Notes: generated by a model not told the origin, from the letters alone. A DNA stretch of 64,000 nt from Ophiura sarsii (GCA_035610835.1 CM069441.1:158643255-158707254); one strand, 5' to 3'. Counted from the first letter of the stretch, positions 35,991 through 48,385 are shown. Numbers and translations: made by a program.

Positions 35991-36038
35991 CTTTCAAAAA
36001 GTACTATTGACTGACCGGTCAATAGTACTTTTTGAAAG
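35991..36038. repeat. Perfect 21-bp stem hairpin with 6-base loop
   Basis: CTTTCAAAAAGTACTATTGA plus C is followed by TGACCG and the exact complement. The remaining sequence of 35776-36340 shows no gene. Confidence 0.95.
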
Positions 36039-36349
36039 AAGGAAAAAATACCAGGAATGACGTCAAGCATGAAATAAATATTAATTTGTGTTGTCTGATG
36101 TAGTATTCACCAATCAAATGGCAATAATATTTTCATGCGTTATATAAAAGTAAGTATCTATTGGAAAAGTGCTGAACCCAACTTTAGAAGCAAATTAAAA
36201 GTTAAATAAGACTTCAGTAATCTAAAATATATAAAAATCGTTCCTGAAGCCATTGAACTTATTAAAGCTTAAATTGAAGTTATTCGAAGCGGGCAAAAGT
36301 TGTCAATCTTAACACTAAGGTGGTCCAGATGCCGTTAACCACACGGTAT

Positions 36350-36665
36350 AAATTATATGACTTACGATGATACCCAGCTCTTCTTAGTGCTGGAGCAATG
36401 TGTTCATGATGTCAAAGCTTGGTCAATTATACACTACATTGATGCTGAATGACTCTAAGACGGAAGTTATTATATTAGTTCCAGATTTGTAAAATTACGA
36501 TTAGAGAATCTGATATAGAAATCGCTAGTGCAGCCACAAATCTCGGTGTGACAATCGACAAGACTCTTGAGATGAAAGATCATAATGTCTCTCGTACATT
36601 GTTGGCGTTGCTTCAGTCGCCATTGATAAGATCGGCAGGCTTATTAAATACCTCTGAGGTAAACT
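36350..36665 (+). pseudogene. CR1/L2-like LINE reverse transcriptase remnant
   Basis: Fragments of the reverse transcriptase are readable across shifting frames: TYDDTQLF (the YxDD catalytic region, with the usual YADD altered), LEQCVHDVKAW, LNDSKTEVI, TNLGVTIDKTLEMKDH and DKIGRLIKYL. Stops and frame changes are frequent, so this is a decayed copy. Confidence 0.75.
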
Positions 36666-37749
36666 GTGATATACCTGAATTCACTCAAACTTAGGACATT
36701 TTACATGTTTGAGGTACCTATGCCTACATGTATTTCCTAAATAGTGATTGCGAACAATGGATATGTACAACCACGAAGACCATTTTATCTGAATCGTCTA
36801 CATTATTTGCCATGACGTTGAGCTTGAGCAATACACGAGCAGCACATGTTCAAGTTGCCAATCGCTATTAAGGATAAAGGCCAACAAGTTGTACATTTAA
36901 CAAAGAGGCCTTTACCACTCATTAATGCAGCAGATTAATACTTTTCTGTGATTTCGTATACATTCAGGTCAGCAAATATAAATAGATTAAACGGTAAAAT
37001 TCATTCTATGACAGATACAAATATGACATTTTTACCTTGCATTTGCAGGAACCCTCACTTCTCGTTTCCTCCGCCATGGTTGAATACTGGTTTGCTAAAA
37101 CAATGTCTAAATACCGACATTGGTTCCGTTTTAATGTGCTTAAATGTTGCAACGTATAACAACACCTCAAGTGTCTATCTGTAGCATGCGCATAATTAGC
37201 CACCACGTTTTCACAATGTACTTTGAACCTATTGCAGCACCATGAATGGTATACGTGCATGAATCGACATAATGAGCACATCCATTTAGAGAATCTGTAA
37301 TTTTGAGTGGTGATGAAAAACGATAAGGCGTATGTAGCCGTCTTTTGTGTTGATAGTCCGAGTCAAGTGCCATCAGAAGAAACTGGTGACAGGTGGTCAG
37401 GATCAGGATACATAGTATGGTGCCCGAAAGTCAACAATTTAGTGGCAAAAGGAATGACAGAAAAATGCGGGCGTAGCGCGCACAATTTATAACATTTGTG
37501 CTGAAATAGTCGTGCATATGAATACGGACCCCTCCCCACAACAATTTCGACAGATTAGAAATATTATTGCAATATTAATGTCAAATTCCATAAAATGGGA
37601 TAAGATCAACCAAAACGTACGATGAAAGTATAGTTTTAACAATGGGATGTACGTTTTAGACCACAAGTACTTCATATCCAGTATTTTCGCTTTGTAATGA
37701 CATACCTTTAAACCAAGATGGTTGCCAAATGGCCGTTGCAAAAATAGTC

Positions 37750-37840
37750 TATAAGAGTATTATTATAATAATAATAATAATCAGTACTATTTCATATAGC
37801 GCCTTTTCCATTCCAAAGGGCTCAAAGCGCTGTAATTTTG
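37750..37840 (-). repeat. Retroelement-like 3' tail with (ATT)n
   Basis: An ATA/ATT repeat is followed by 'tatagcgccttttccattcc' and 'gggctcaaagcgctgtaa', the complement of the tail type seen at 26975-27045. Confidence 0.5.
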
Positions 37841-38203
37841 CAGCACATTCACCAAACAGTATATTATAAACTGCTAAGCTATTGCTTTTAGATATGAGAC
37901 CCACCTCTGTGACAATTTTGATTATGTACACTGAAAAATAAATTGGTGTCACAGCGACGCCTTCTTGGAGTCAACTGTAAATGACACTTACAAAGGCGTT
38001 ATTTTGACTCCAATATTGGTGTAATCGTCAATGATATGGGTTTGCACATAATTTACGGTGACACCGTTAAGTGTCCGACGGACACCTTTCAGTGATCATT
38101 TAGTGATTTACACCAAAACTGGTGTCAGATTAATTGAAATAACTCCAAGGGCGTCAATAGTTGGCGGGAAAGCTCACGGTTTTTAGAGGCGTCGAAGCAG
38201 CAT

Positions 38204-38447
38204 GACACCAATTGGTGTAATTCTGACACCAATTGGTGTAATTCTGACACCAATTGGTGTAATTCTGACACCAATTGGTGTAATTCTGACACCAATTGGT
38301 GTAATTCTGACACCAATTGGTGTAATTCTGACACCAATTGGTGTAATTCTGACACCAACTGGTGTAATTCTGACACCAAATTGGTGTAAGTCTGACACCA
38401 ATTGGTGTAATTCTGACACCAATTGGTGTAATTCTGACACCAAATTG
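38204..38447 (+). repeat. 21-bp tandem array (GACACCAATTGGTGTAATTCT), ~11.5 copies
   Basis: Each unit contains the 14-bp palindrome ACACCAATTGGTGT. A few units vary (38341-38400). The open frames on both strands across it reflect the 21-nt period and are not genes. Confidence 0.95.
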
Positions 38448-38467
38448 GGCGTCTATCAACATATCAA

Positions 38468-38925
38468 CGCATGCGTTTTCTCGTCGCCATTTTGTTTGCA
38501 TGTTACGAGCCGGTAAGACTGGTAAGTACCGATCTGCTCCATTTCCAGACATTTTTGATAATAATTATGATACAATTAGCGTAATGTAAGCCTTGTTCAT
38601 GTTGTTTAATATTGCGCCAACTAACTGATGAAATGAATTACAATTTCATAGTCAGAGACTAGCATTTTGTTGGACTGTGTGTCAGTGCATGGATGGACCT
38701 ACTAGTACTATGTGTGTGTTCGTCATGCATGCATACGATGATGTGCAACATTACATACATGTAGCCCGATTTATCTGGCTCAGTGGTCATCTTTTTCATA
38801 CGGACGTCTTACATTACGCTAATTGTATCATAATTATTATCAAAAATGTCTGGAAATGGAGCAGATCGGTACTTACCAGTCTTACCGGCTCGTAACATGC
38901 AAACAAAATGGCGACGAGAAAACGG
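38468..38925. repeat. Inverted repeat with ~120 bp nearly perfect arms
   Basis: The left arm 38468-38590 (starts 'catgcgttttctcgtcgcca', ends 'gcgtaatgtaag') is complementary to 38808-38925 (starts 'cttacattacgc', ends 'ggcgacgagaaaacg'). The loop is about 217 bp. It lies in the middle of the gacacc element. Confidence 0.9.
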
Positions 38926-41504
38926 CTCCTAAACATGTGCTATCTCAATATGACTCTTAAGAGAGTCAATATTACACCCTATTTGGGGTGTAATGACATT
39001 TTTCGAAAATGGGTCCTCAGGTAACCACCCAAAGGTGTCAAAATGAATATGACACCCAAAGGTGTCATATTTGACACTCATAATGGTGTCAATTTGACAC
39101 CCATAATGGTGTCAATTTGACACCTTTAGGGTGTCAAACTCAATATGACACCTAAGAGAGTCAATATTACACCCCATTTGGGGGTGTAATGGCATTTTCG
39201 AAAATGGGTCCTCAGGAAACCACCCAAAGGTGTCAAAATGAATATGACACCCAAAGGTGTCATATTTTACACCCATAATGGTGTCAATTTGACACCTTTA
39301 GGTGGCCAACTGAGGACCCATTTTTTGACGCTTGTTTTAGTGTCAAAATGACACCAAATTATTTTTCAGTGTATGACTTTTCAAAATGGGTGCCAGATGG
39401 TTAAGTTGATGTTAAATGATTTTTTAAATATTGTAAATGCTTATACTAATATGACTATGTAATACTGATACCCCTTAATCTATGGGACAGCGTTCGCTAT
39501 TTCTATGATAAAGCCTAGGGGCTGTATATCTAGTTTATGTATTTAAAAATATCCAATTGGTTGCAAAAGGTTAAAATAACTGAAAAGCAGTATTAGTTTA
39601 TTATTAGTGTTACATTAGAAATGACCAAATTATTATATATATATATATCTTTTAATCCGCCAAGTAAACATATTTGTACATGACACGATATGATTGAATG
39701 AATTTTGCCAACGTAATGTTATTAAGATGGCCAACATAATGACCATAAAATTAAAATTACCTCAAATGGACAATAAAACTACCTCCAAATGGTCAAAACA
39801 ATTACCAAGGTGGCCACTATTGATCTTAATATGGTCAGAAATAGCTGATTCGACATCATCCAACTTTAAACTAAATCTAACTTTCCGAGCAGATCGGTCA
39901 GTGATGTTTTATGGTGTTAATTATTGATTTGAAAAACCTACCTTAGTAATTGAAATATCCATCCAATAGGATCAACAAGCAGTTAAAGTTGGCCAAACCA
40001 GTATGTATGGCCAACCATACATCGTGAGTTGTATGAATTTATCAATGAACAGAATAATCAGAGATAGTATCCAACATCCTTTGCTTACCACTATAATATC
40101 TGAAATTAACCGGCTATTTCTGACCATATTGTGATCAATTGGTGGCCACCTTGGTAAATATTTTGACCATTTGAAGCGGGTAATTTTATTGATCAATTGG
40201 AGGTAATTTTAATGGTCATTATGATGGCCATCTTAATAACATTACATTGTAAAAATGGAGTCTATACCATTCAATCATACCTTGTCATATACTTAAAGAG
40301 TTAAGTATGCAAATACGTTTACTGAGTAGATTAAAAGCTATAGATATAATAATTTATTAATAATGTAACACTTAAACAATGAACTAATACTGCTTTTAAG
40401 TTATTTTAACCTTTTGCAGCAATCCGGATATTTTATAAATACTCAAACTAGATCTGCAGCCCCAAGGCTTTATCATATAATTATAGTGAATGATGTCCCA
40501 TTAGATTTGGGGTATTGATATCATACAATATGGTCATTTACAATACAAAACAATTGATTTAGGTCATTTAGCATCAACTTCAACCATTTTGGAAAGTGAT
40601 ACCGAGCCAAAATTGTCACAGAGTGGTGTCTTATGAACTAAAAGCAATAGCTTTGGAGTTAAAACTTAATACTAAATTGTATTTGGTGAATGCGATGCAA
40701 TAGTATACACTCTTATAGACTATTTTTACATTGACAACGGCCATTATGGCAGCCATTTTGGACTTAAAGTATGCGATTACAAAGCAACAAATCTAGACAT
40801 GAATTACTAGTGGTCTAATACATACATTTTGGTTGATATCATCCCATTTTATGGATTTTCACAATATTTAGAGCCATTTTGGGGCCATTTTGGCAGCCAT
40901 TTTGGATTTCAATTATGTTTACAAAGCCAAAATACTGGATATTAGTTTCTTGTGGTCTAACATACATTCCATTGTTAAAACTATACACTGATCATACATG
41001 TTGGTTAATATGCCATGTGTATGTAATTTTACAATTTTTGGCGGCCATCTTGGATTTTGGTATGTTAACAAAGCAAAACTACTGGATATGAGTCTCTAGT
41101 TGTCTAATACATACATCCCACTATTAAAACTATACTTTCACCACACATTGCTATATGTCATTTTATGAAATTTGACCAGTTTTGGCGGCAATTTTGGACG
41201 CCATCTTGAATAACACGAAATTGTTTTTCGGTAACATCCTGACTATGTTTTAGGACCCAGAAAAGAGTCAAGAAAGTTGGTTTGGGGGAGTCCTGTGTGG
41301 TGGGGGTGCACGGTAACCCCTGTATATACCCGACTAATATGGCAAAATGTACCCATATATTGTTATGCAAATTAGCATTTTTTCCCCAACTTCAGATTTT
41401 ATCGATTTTTAATATAATGTTCGAAAGTGCATTTTTTAACCAATTACAACAAAAACCATTTATGTTGCAATTTTGTCTAGGTCAAACCGTACATGTCCTA
41501 GGCT

Positions 41505-41931
41505 ATATTTCCAATGGCAAATTTGTATGAGGATTTGAAGAAGGCACATGTTTTCTACAATTCCAAGGAATTGAATTAGCAGATGTTGTAGGAAACATTT
41601 TATTAATAAGAAGAGATTCAGCAACACATTTGTTCCCGATATTAAAGATTAGTGACAATATTGGGATTAGTTTTACTTGAGTGAATCCATTGACAAAACA
41701 ATTGAGAAGGTTGTTTTGAAAGGAAGTCAAAATTGTCAGACTACCCTGCCACCATAGGAGTACATTGGCTATAACGAGGTTGATTAATTATTCATGAGCT
41801 ATTTTCAATGGGAAATTTGTATGGGGATTTGAAGAAGGCACATGTTTTCTACAATTCCATGGAATTGAATAAGCAGATGTTGTAGGAAACATGAATTTAT
41901 TAATAAGAAGAGATTCAGCAACACATTTGTT
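41505..41931 (+). repeat. Two ~130 bp direct repeats spaced ~297 bp
   Basis: 41505-41634 and 41802-41931 both run from 'caatgg.aaatttgtatg.gg' through 'gaagaaggcacatgttttct' to 'caacacatttgttc', with a few substitutions. The sequence between shows no gene. Confidence 0.88.
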
Positions 41932-42190
41932 CAACTCGTAGTGAAATAATTACACTCCAAATTTAATATTTGAGATGATTTTGACACCATAACCATATAC
42001 TTTTGGTTGCAAGTGTATTATTTACACTAATATCACGCGATGTGTAATCGTGATTGCATGAAGTTTAGACAATTGAACTTGTGAACTAGTTTTGGGGTTT
42101 CCGTTTTTTGTTTTATTTATAGGTTATCGCACATTAAATTTACTCAAAGAGGTGGTTACATATTTATTGTGTTATTAATAACTGCACGTA

Positions 42191-42887
42191 CAAGGTGTCT
42201 CTAAAAAAGTGTGCACGTGTTCCACGTCATTGTTCTCATTTAATATACAGTATTTGGCATTAATGATTATACCACCTCGTAGATAATTTAGTTGACTTTA
42301 AAATGCCATTTATTGTATTGTATATGTAATTTTGTTCATTTAATATTCAGTATATACTTCAAGATAACTAAATTAGCTTTCAAATGCCGTTAGTTTTGTC
42401 GCATTTGCTTTATCCTATCCCAAAATATACTCAATTAAAGTTCAGTGCTAAAATTCAAATTTGTGCTAATTTTATGATGCTTCAATTTTACACATGGATG
42501 ATTTGTTTCAGAAATTTGACACGACTTTGAATATGATAGCTCATGGTTAACCACACATATCTATGGATAGGCTAAAGCAAATCCGACAAAACAAACTGTG
42601 TCTTAAAGGTAATTCAGTTACACTGACGCTCATATAAATATAAAATCCAAATACGAAATATGTAATCAAAATCATATTTTTCTAAAAGTGGCACAAGCCC
42701 GATTTTGAGTGCTCTAAGTTGATCAAACATATTCTCAGATTAAGAAAAGTAAATACAATCAAATAAACGGCATTTAAAAGCCAGCTAAATTATCTTTTAG
42801 TGTATAATAAACATTTTTTACGCTAAATACTGAACAATAAAATAGAACAATGACGTGAAAATGTACACCCTTTTTAGGGACACCCTG
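42191..42887. mobile_element. TA-flanked MITE with CAGGGTGTCCCTAAAAA-type ends
   Basis: The left end CAAGGTGTCTCTAAAAAAGT and the right end (minus strand) CAGGGTGTCCCTAAAAAGGG are flanked by TA. Subterminal 'acgtcattgttct' and 'agaacaatgacgt' also pair. The end type matches the large composite element at 2026-6933. Confidence 0.85.
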
Positions 42888-43301
42888 TATAGACACCATC
42901 AAGTTGTCTTGTTCAGTAATCATTGAATTCAATACAATACTTCCGTCGGGCCCGGCCCTATTAAATACCCCTGTCACACATACGGCGTTCAGGCCGTTGC
43001 GCTTGCGTTGCGCTGACAAAAGTATCAAAGCGCCAGGCAAACGCATAAGAACCGATTGGGGAGAGGGAGGGTCCCCATGTAACACGCAGGAAGAGCGCGG
43101 AAAAATGCATACAGGCTACAATCATATACTCGAAAAGTGTCTACTTTTGTAAATTAATGAAATCATCGGAAAGACCTACATTGTAGAAAGATGCCAGTCA
43201 GTAAATAATTCAATATAGTGATTGGTGAGCAATATATTTTTAATAATAGTACTTGGTCATCAATTTGGTATACACTTATTTCAATGGGCACTACTGTGTA
43301 A
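42888..43301. other. No recognisable feature
   Basis: Between the MITE and the sulfotransferase-like stop codon I see no gene or clear repeat. Part may be the 3' UTR of the minus-strand gene. Confidence 0.4.
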
Positions 43302-44203
43302 TTAAGGGCGTATAGTGCGCATGTCGTACATCATTTTGTAAAATCCCATATTGGCGTCTGCGATTGCTAAGACGTCATCCTCAAGTTCATTTTTCACTGG
43401 TAATTTCTTGGGCGGCATAAAATGTGAACTCTCCATGGCCGTCTTGTAAAATCCCCATTTCCCATCATGCAAACCTCCGCCAATGAGTTGCCTCGATATC
43501 TTCCAATTCTTGACAACATCAGTCCCTGGTTTCCATTGCAGCATGTCATCTGTATATGGAATCCCAACAGCTTGACAATACTGTGACAGGATCGAGGCAG
43601 GATGGTTAAGAAGATCATCGACATCTAAAATGACAGGATCCGAGTCGTCATCTTCAGGATGCTCCAGCAAGTATTGTATGAGTTCGTATTGCTCCTTGAA
43701 ATTGTACTGTTGACAGTAATGCTTATCGATTATCTCCCGCAAGTCAGATGTTGTAAAAAATACACCGAAAGTTTTTTTCCACGAAGAGAATACTTTGTAT
43801 GGGTGGCGAATAATAAACGTATGGCGGAATCCGTACGGTATTAGATCATGATCACCGCATAGTGCGTATGGAAGATCTTTACAAATAAGGTATTTCTTCC
43901 CCGGGTAATCGCATTCAAGCTGTGTCTTAGCCCAGCTATAAGTTGATGTTGATCCATCGTAAACCAGTGGAAAATCGCCGAGTATTGTTTCATTTGATTT
44001 CTTCATGATGGTTTCATGTAGTTCATTCGAGCATCTATAATCCGTTCCGTAGAAGAAACATATGAGGTAAATATACCATTTATAATCTGCGCATCTTCTA
44101 CATTGCTAAGCCATTTCAGAAACACTGTACCTAACGACCTATTTTTAGCCCATAGGTAGATACGCTTCATGTTGTCCGATGGTACTTGTTTCTTATTCAT
44201 CAT
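43302..44203 (-). pseudogene. Sulfotransferase-like P-loop protein, one frameshift
   Basis: A PAPS-dependent sulfotransferase-like protein of the P-loop superfamily, of the type often left uncharacterised in invertebrates. The N-terminal frame (44203 down) has the 5'-phosphosulfate loop region IYLWAKNRSLGTVFLKWLSN followed by VEDAQIING. The second frame (from 44006 or slightly before) has TYSWAKTQLECDYPGKKYLI, then the 3'-phosphate motif FIIRHPYKVFSSWKKTF, WKPGTDVVKNWK and a normal end at 43302. The two frames overlap and differ by one base, with the switch somewhere between about 44005 and 44085. No intron borders fit there. Either the gene is a recent pseudogene or the assembly has a one-base error, because both halves are otherwise well preserved. 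No introns are seen. Substrate unknown. Confidence 0.78.
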
Positions 44204-45300
44204 ATCAGTTAAGAATCTGATTCTATACTGTGAACAGTTTACAATAACACAAATATAATATACAATATTCCATATGTTGTATTAATAATTGATTTCGCGT
44301 GATACAAATCAGGTGATTGACTCATGTGAGTATTTCTACATGCTTTCTCACAATACTTATTTAATTAATTTATATAACTTAAGTTTAACTGTACACTATG
44401 AATCTAAAAGTTCGGAATAGTATTTTAATTGGTTTATTTCGAAAAGTATACAATTTGCTTATGCTGTCTAGTTTATGCCAATTATGTTTACCATCAATCT
44501 CAAATTCTATCTCGAATCATGTCAAATTTACTAAAATGTGTTCCTATGGCTAGAAAAAAATCTTGATATTCAAGTATAAGGTAGAGCTGGTTGAGTACAA
44601 CAAAAAAGTCTTGTACTGGAGGTGAATCGGGTGCACGGTTCAACAGATATAACCATTTGAAGTCATTTTGAATTCTTTTGTTTTGTATTGTTTTTCGGCC
44701 AACAGAGGGCGGTCTATTTTCTTTTGTTTTTTATTGTTTTTTGACTCCCTAGGTTAAATGTTCTATGAAAATTTAGTTTTTTTGTTTTTGCTCTAAATAT
44801 TTATTAAAAACTCCTATAGACTCCCGCAGTACAGGAAATAAGGAGAGTAGTATAACCAACATATACACCAAGTGGTAATACATTTAAGAAAGTGCATGAA
44901 CTTGAAAAAATTAATTAAGTGCATAATTAGCCTCATTTTTCAATGACCTAAAGCTTCCTTATATAATTAAGTATAATTAATTATTTAGATGTCTCCCGCA
45001 GCACAGGAAAGTTTCTAAAAACCATAATGAACAAGCTCCCAAAATTTCAGCTTTGTAGCATTTATACTTTTCTTGTAAAAATGAATTAAACATTTTTGCA
45101 TAGATTAATTATTTTGCTAGGGGGTCAAAAAACAATAAGAAACAAAAGAAATGAACGCTTCAATTTTGCTTCATTTTTGACAATTAAATTGTCATATCTA
45201 AAAAACCGTACCTCCGATCAAGCTCAAATTTCAGATTATTGTGGGACTCGGGATCGGGAAGCTCTATCAAAATATCAAATAAAAAGTTAACCATAGGAAC
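44204..45300. other. No recognisable gene
   Basis: AT-rich sequence upstream of the sulfotransferase-like locus. Two weak 'ctcccgcag.acaggaaa' motifs at about 44820 and 44994 suggest an old repeat. Confidence 0.4.
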
Positions 45301-45302
45301 AA

Positions 45303-47300
45303 CCTTAAGGGAGGTGTCAACCCTTTTTTATGAAATTTATCAAGCACTGTAACTTTTTTAAACTTATAATGTAATGTACATAAAAATATACAATTTTTTA
45401 AATGAAATGAGTCGGAGAATCCATTTTTGGTATCAAATTCCACACAAAAATAGTGATTTTAACATCTTTGCCCAAAAATCACTTTTTGGTGCCAACTTTT
45501 TTCAGACAACCTAACATAATTAGTTTTTGGTTAAAAAGTCCAAAATTTCATCAAAATCATCTAAAGTTAATTATCTAGGAAGGGTTTTAAGTTTTGTTGG
45601 CTTACAAATTAGTTTTGAAAATATTGACCAAAAAGGGGGCACACCACTAAATAATTCCCCCATTGAAATACACGTAGGCTATTTCGTCCCTTTTTCAAGA
45701 CCGTGTTTTTACCCCACGTAACAATGTTGGAAGTTCGCATGAATTTCGCATGAATGTATTAGATGTGTTGAATTTTATTTTAAACTTGATTTTTCTTGAC
45801 CAATCTAGATAAAATTTTCCGCTGCGGGCACCTAAACAGCGCCCTCACCATTTTAACAGATATTTTCGCTTCCTCACCGGTTCCGACAACGATATCCTTC
45901 CGCAGCCTCCCGTGTTCATTCGATTCCGACGATTTTTGACCACATTTGCAATGGCTGATTAACCTTTATTGACTTTTGTACTACTGTTGACAATGGTTGA
46001 GAATGCTAAATCAATATACACTCTTTTGTGTATTCCCGCGATCCCCTACACACAAAACTTAGAAATGTCCAATAAATTTTAAAGAAGTCAAATTATTTTC
46101 AATATAGTTTCACCAGATTAACTCCGTTTATAATATAAAAGATAGGGTTGGAAAGAAGAGGACTTCAACTTTCCATTAAAGTGAATTTGGTAAGATACCA
46201 GACAGGTTTTAGGCATCTTTTTATGTGAGACAAAATTGATCTCAGAATTTGTGAGGAATTTGTATTCAATCTCCGATTCTGCAAAATGAGAGACGGTTAC
46301 TGATTGGTGATCTAAACGTCAGTACAAAATGACGGAGGTTAATTTTAACCAATCAGCATGAATTTAACAGAGCCGACGGATAAGCATATAGGCCTACTTA
46401 TTAATATTAAACAAGGTCTAAAAATTCGGGATGAGGGCGTTTGGAGTTACAATTACGTGCATAAGGGAGAGAAGGACCATTGTCTTAAATCTTCCATTGA
46501 TTGCTCTGTGAAACAGGACAACTAGTGGTTGTAATAAAATGTAAAAGGCTTAAAGCTTTATTTTAAAACAAGGTCTAATCTCGTACTCCTAGAGGTTAAA
46601 AAGTTACGATTTTTTAACCATGAAAATCGTATGGTTTTTGACCATAATTTATCAAAAAGGCTATGTATAGTCATGTTTGCGCTTAAGTTGCCACATGAAA
46701 TTCATATAAAGAAAATTTCGCAGTACAAAAAGCACAACAGTCAACAACTTGTTGACTGTTGTATTTTTTGTACTGCGAAGGGACGGAATTATTCTAACCA
46801 GGATTTTTTTTGGCTGTGCCCCCCCCCCCCCCCTAACAACCAACCTCTGTTACGCCCCTGTTGCTTCATGATCAAATTGATATAGGCACTATTTCTCCGA
46901 ACCATACACCAAACGCGCAAGGATTTAGTGTAGTGCCCCCTTAGAAGCAACACTTTTCATTCTTTTTTTCTACATATTTCAAAAGAACAAGTACATGTAT
47001 TTCTAAGATAAACTGCCAAAGCATACCTACCTCTGTGCGATCTGTGGTTCTCAAATAAGAGCATTGTTTTTTGAAAAATGATGTTGTCCCAGATTTTCAT
47101 AAATTGTGTATAAAAGCAAGAAATCACCCGGTCCGGCACCATTTGGGCTGACATCGATTTTCGCGAAAAAGTGATTTTTGGGCAAAAAAATGTAAAAATC
47201 ACTATTTTTAGTGCAATTTGATACCAAAAAAAATGGATTTTCTGACTCATTTCATTTAAAAAAAACAAAAAATTTGGCGCCAAAAAGGGTTGACTGAAAA
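45303..47300. mobile_element. ~2 kb element with ~180 bp inverted arms
   Basis: The left arm (45315-45500: 'gtcaaccctttttt', 'aaatgaaatgagtcgg', 'ttggtatcaaattcc', 'gcccaaaaatcacttttt') is the inverse of the right arm (47160-47300: 'aaaaagtgatttttgggc', 'ttgataccaaa', 'gactcatttcattt', 'aaaagggttgac'). No transposase is recognised. A fragment of another MITE family sits inside at 46716-46860. Confidence 0.72.
46716..46860. mobile_element. Truncated copy of the GGGGCGTAAC hAT-type MITE
   Basis: 'cgcagtacaaaaagcacaac', an inverted 'gttgactgttgtattttttg', 'ggaattattctaaccagga', 'ggctgtgcccccc' and the terminus GTTACGCCCCTG match parts of the element at 15389-15936. The opposite terminus is missing. 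Confidence 0.75.
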
Positions 47301-48385
47301 CTGAAGCCATCTTGTTCAAAAAACAAAGTATTTAAACAAAATGGCTATTGTAAAAAAAAGGTTAAAAAACCGTTCCTGAAGCCCTCTTGTTAAGCTTGAA
47401 TAATAAAACATTAAAAATAATCCGCGCGTCAGCGCACACAAATTGGTTATTTTAACACTAAATGCTCCAGAAAAACGCTCCTGAAGGCATCTTGTTAAAG
47501 GGGCACTAAGAGATGTGTTGGAGGCTGCGCCCTCAATTATGATAACAACTGAGATTAGTATATTTTTATAATTGTATTACATGTATGAACTTACATCTAT
47601 AAGGATTAAGAAAAATCAGCTCTCTTTGTACAAGTAAACGTCGATTCAAAAATGCTCGTACAGCCGGGACGAGCATTTTATGTCCGACAGTATCTCACTG
47701 CAGTACGCCTGATACATAACGCGAACCATATTTGCATAGAGGGCGTTTTACAATAAATAGCGATGATATTGTTTTAATCAAGTTTTGTTGTGTTTTTGTT
47801 GGTAGAAAAAACAATAACGGCAATTTTTAATGTTCATCTTGAATTCTGAAGTAAATATTTAAACATTTAAATTTTCAACACCACTTAATGTCCCTTTAAG
47901 CTTGAATAAGAAAACATTCAAACTAATTCGCGCGTAACGCGCAAAAAATGGGGGGGGGGGGGGGGGGGTTACACTGAAATGGCCCTGAAAACGTTCCTGA
48001 AGCAATCTGGGTAAAGATGTATAGTTTTCTAACTAAAATGGTCCAGAAAAAGTTCCTGAAATATGTTTTATAAAGCGTGAATAAACATTGAAACGAATTC
48101 ACGCGAAGCGCGAAAAAAATGGCTATTTTAACACTAAAATGCTCCAGAAAAACGTTCATAAGCCATCATGTTTAAACTGTTTTTAAACTAAAATGGTCCA
48201 GAAAACCGTTCCTTAAGCCATCTTTTTTATAACTTGAATAACGAAACATTGAATCTTACTCGCGAGAAGAGCGCAAAAACGTCTTTTTTTTCTTCACTAA
48301 AAATGGTCCAGTAAACGTTCCTGAAATCATGTTGTTAAGTTTGAAGAATTAAACATTGAAACTAATTCACTCGCGCAAAAAATGG
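47300..48385. repeat. Degenerate tandem repeat, ~110-130 bp units
   Basis: Units with 'aatggtccagaaaacgttcc', 'tgaagccatcttgtt', 'cttgaataa.aaacattgaa' and 'aattcgcgcg.aagcgc' recur about six to seven times with variable divergence. The array is split by a TTAA-flanked MITE (47499-47895). Confidence 0.8.
47499..47895. mobile_element. TTAA-flanked MITE, copy 2
   Basis: The ends AGGGGCACTAAG and CTTAATGTCCCT are inverted and flanked by TTAA (47495-47498, 47896-47899). The surrounding tandem repeat reads straight through when the insert and one TTAA are removed. Same family as 9837-10193. Confidence 0.88.

Larger units (their letters stand above)
37929..39371. mobile_element. 1.44 kb TA-flanked element built from gacacc/ggtgtc palindromes
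   Basis: The termini CACTGAAAAATAAATTGGTG and its near-complement are flanked by TA. The body contains a 21-bp tandem array, a long perfect hairpin and dozens of 'gacacc', 'ggtgtca' and 'ggtgtaa' motifs. No transposase is seen. It is inserted in foldback copy 2. Confidence 0.8.
37530..41190. mobile_element. Foldback element, copy 2, interrupted by nested insertions
   Basis: It shares with copy 1 the blocks 'actagtggtctaa..catacat', 'ttggcggccatcttggat', 'ttaaccttttgcagc' and the inner inverted pair 'aatccgcc.agtaaac' / 'gtttactgagtagatt'. It is split at 37929-39371 by another element: the flanks 'cctctgtgacaattttgatt' and 'acttttcaaaatgggtg' are contiguous in copy 1. Confidence 0.68.

Noticed and set aside
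23717..38447. CRISPR-like arrays
   Set aside because: The repeats are pure tandem arrays without unique spacers, and the genome is eukaryotic.
38125..38552. Open frames on both strands (VSELHQL and GVRITPI repeats)
   Set aside because: Produced by the 21-bp tandem array. Equally open on both strands, which is not expected for a gene.
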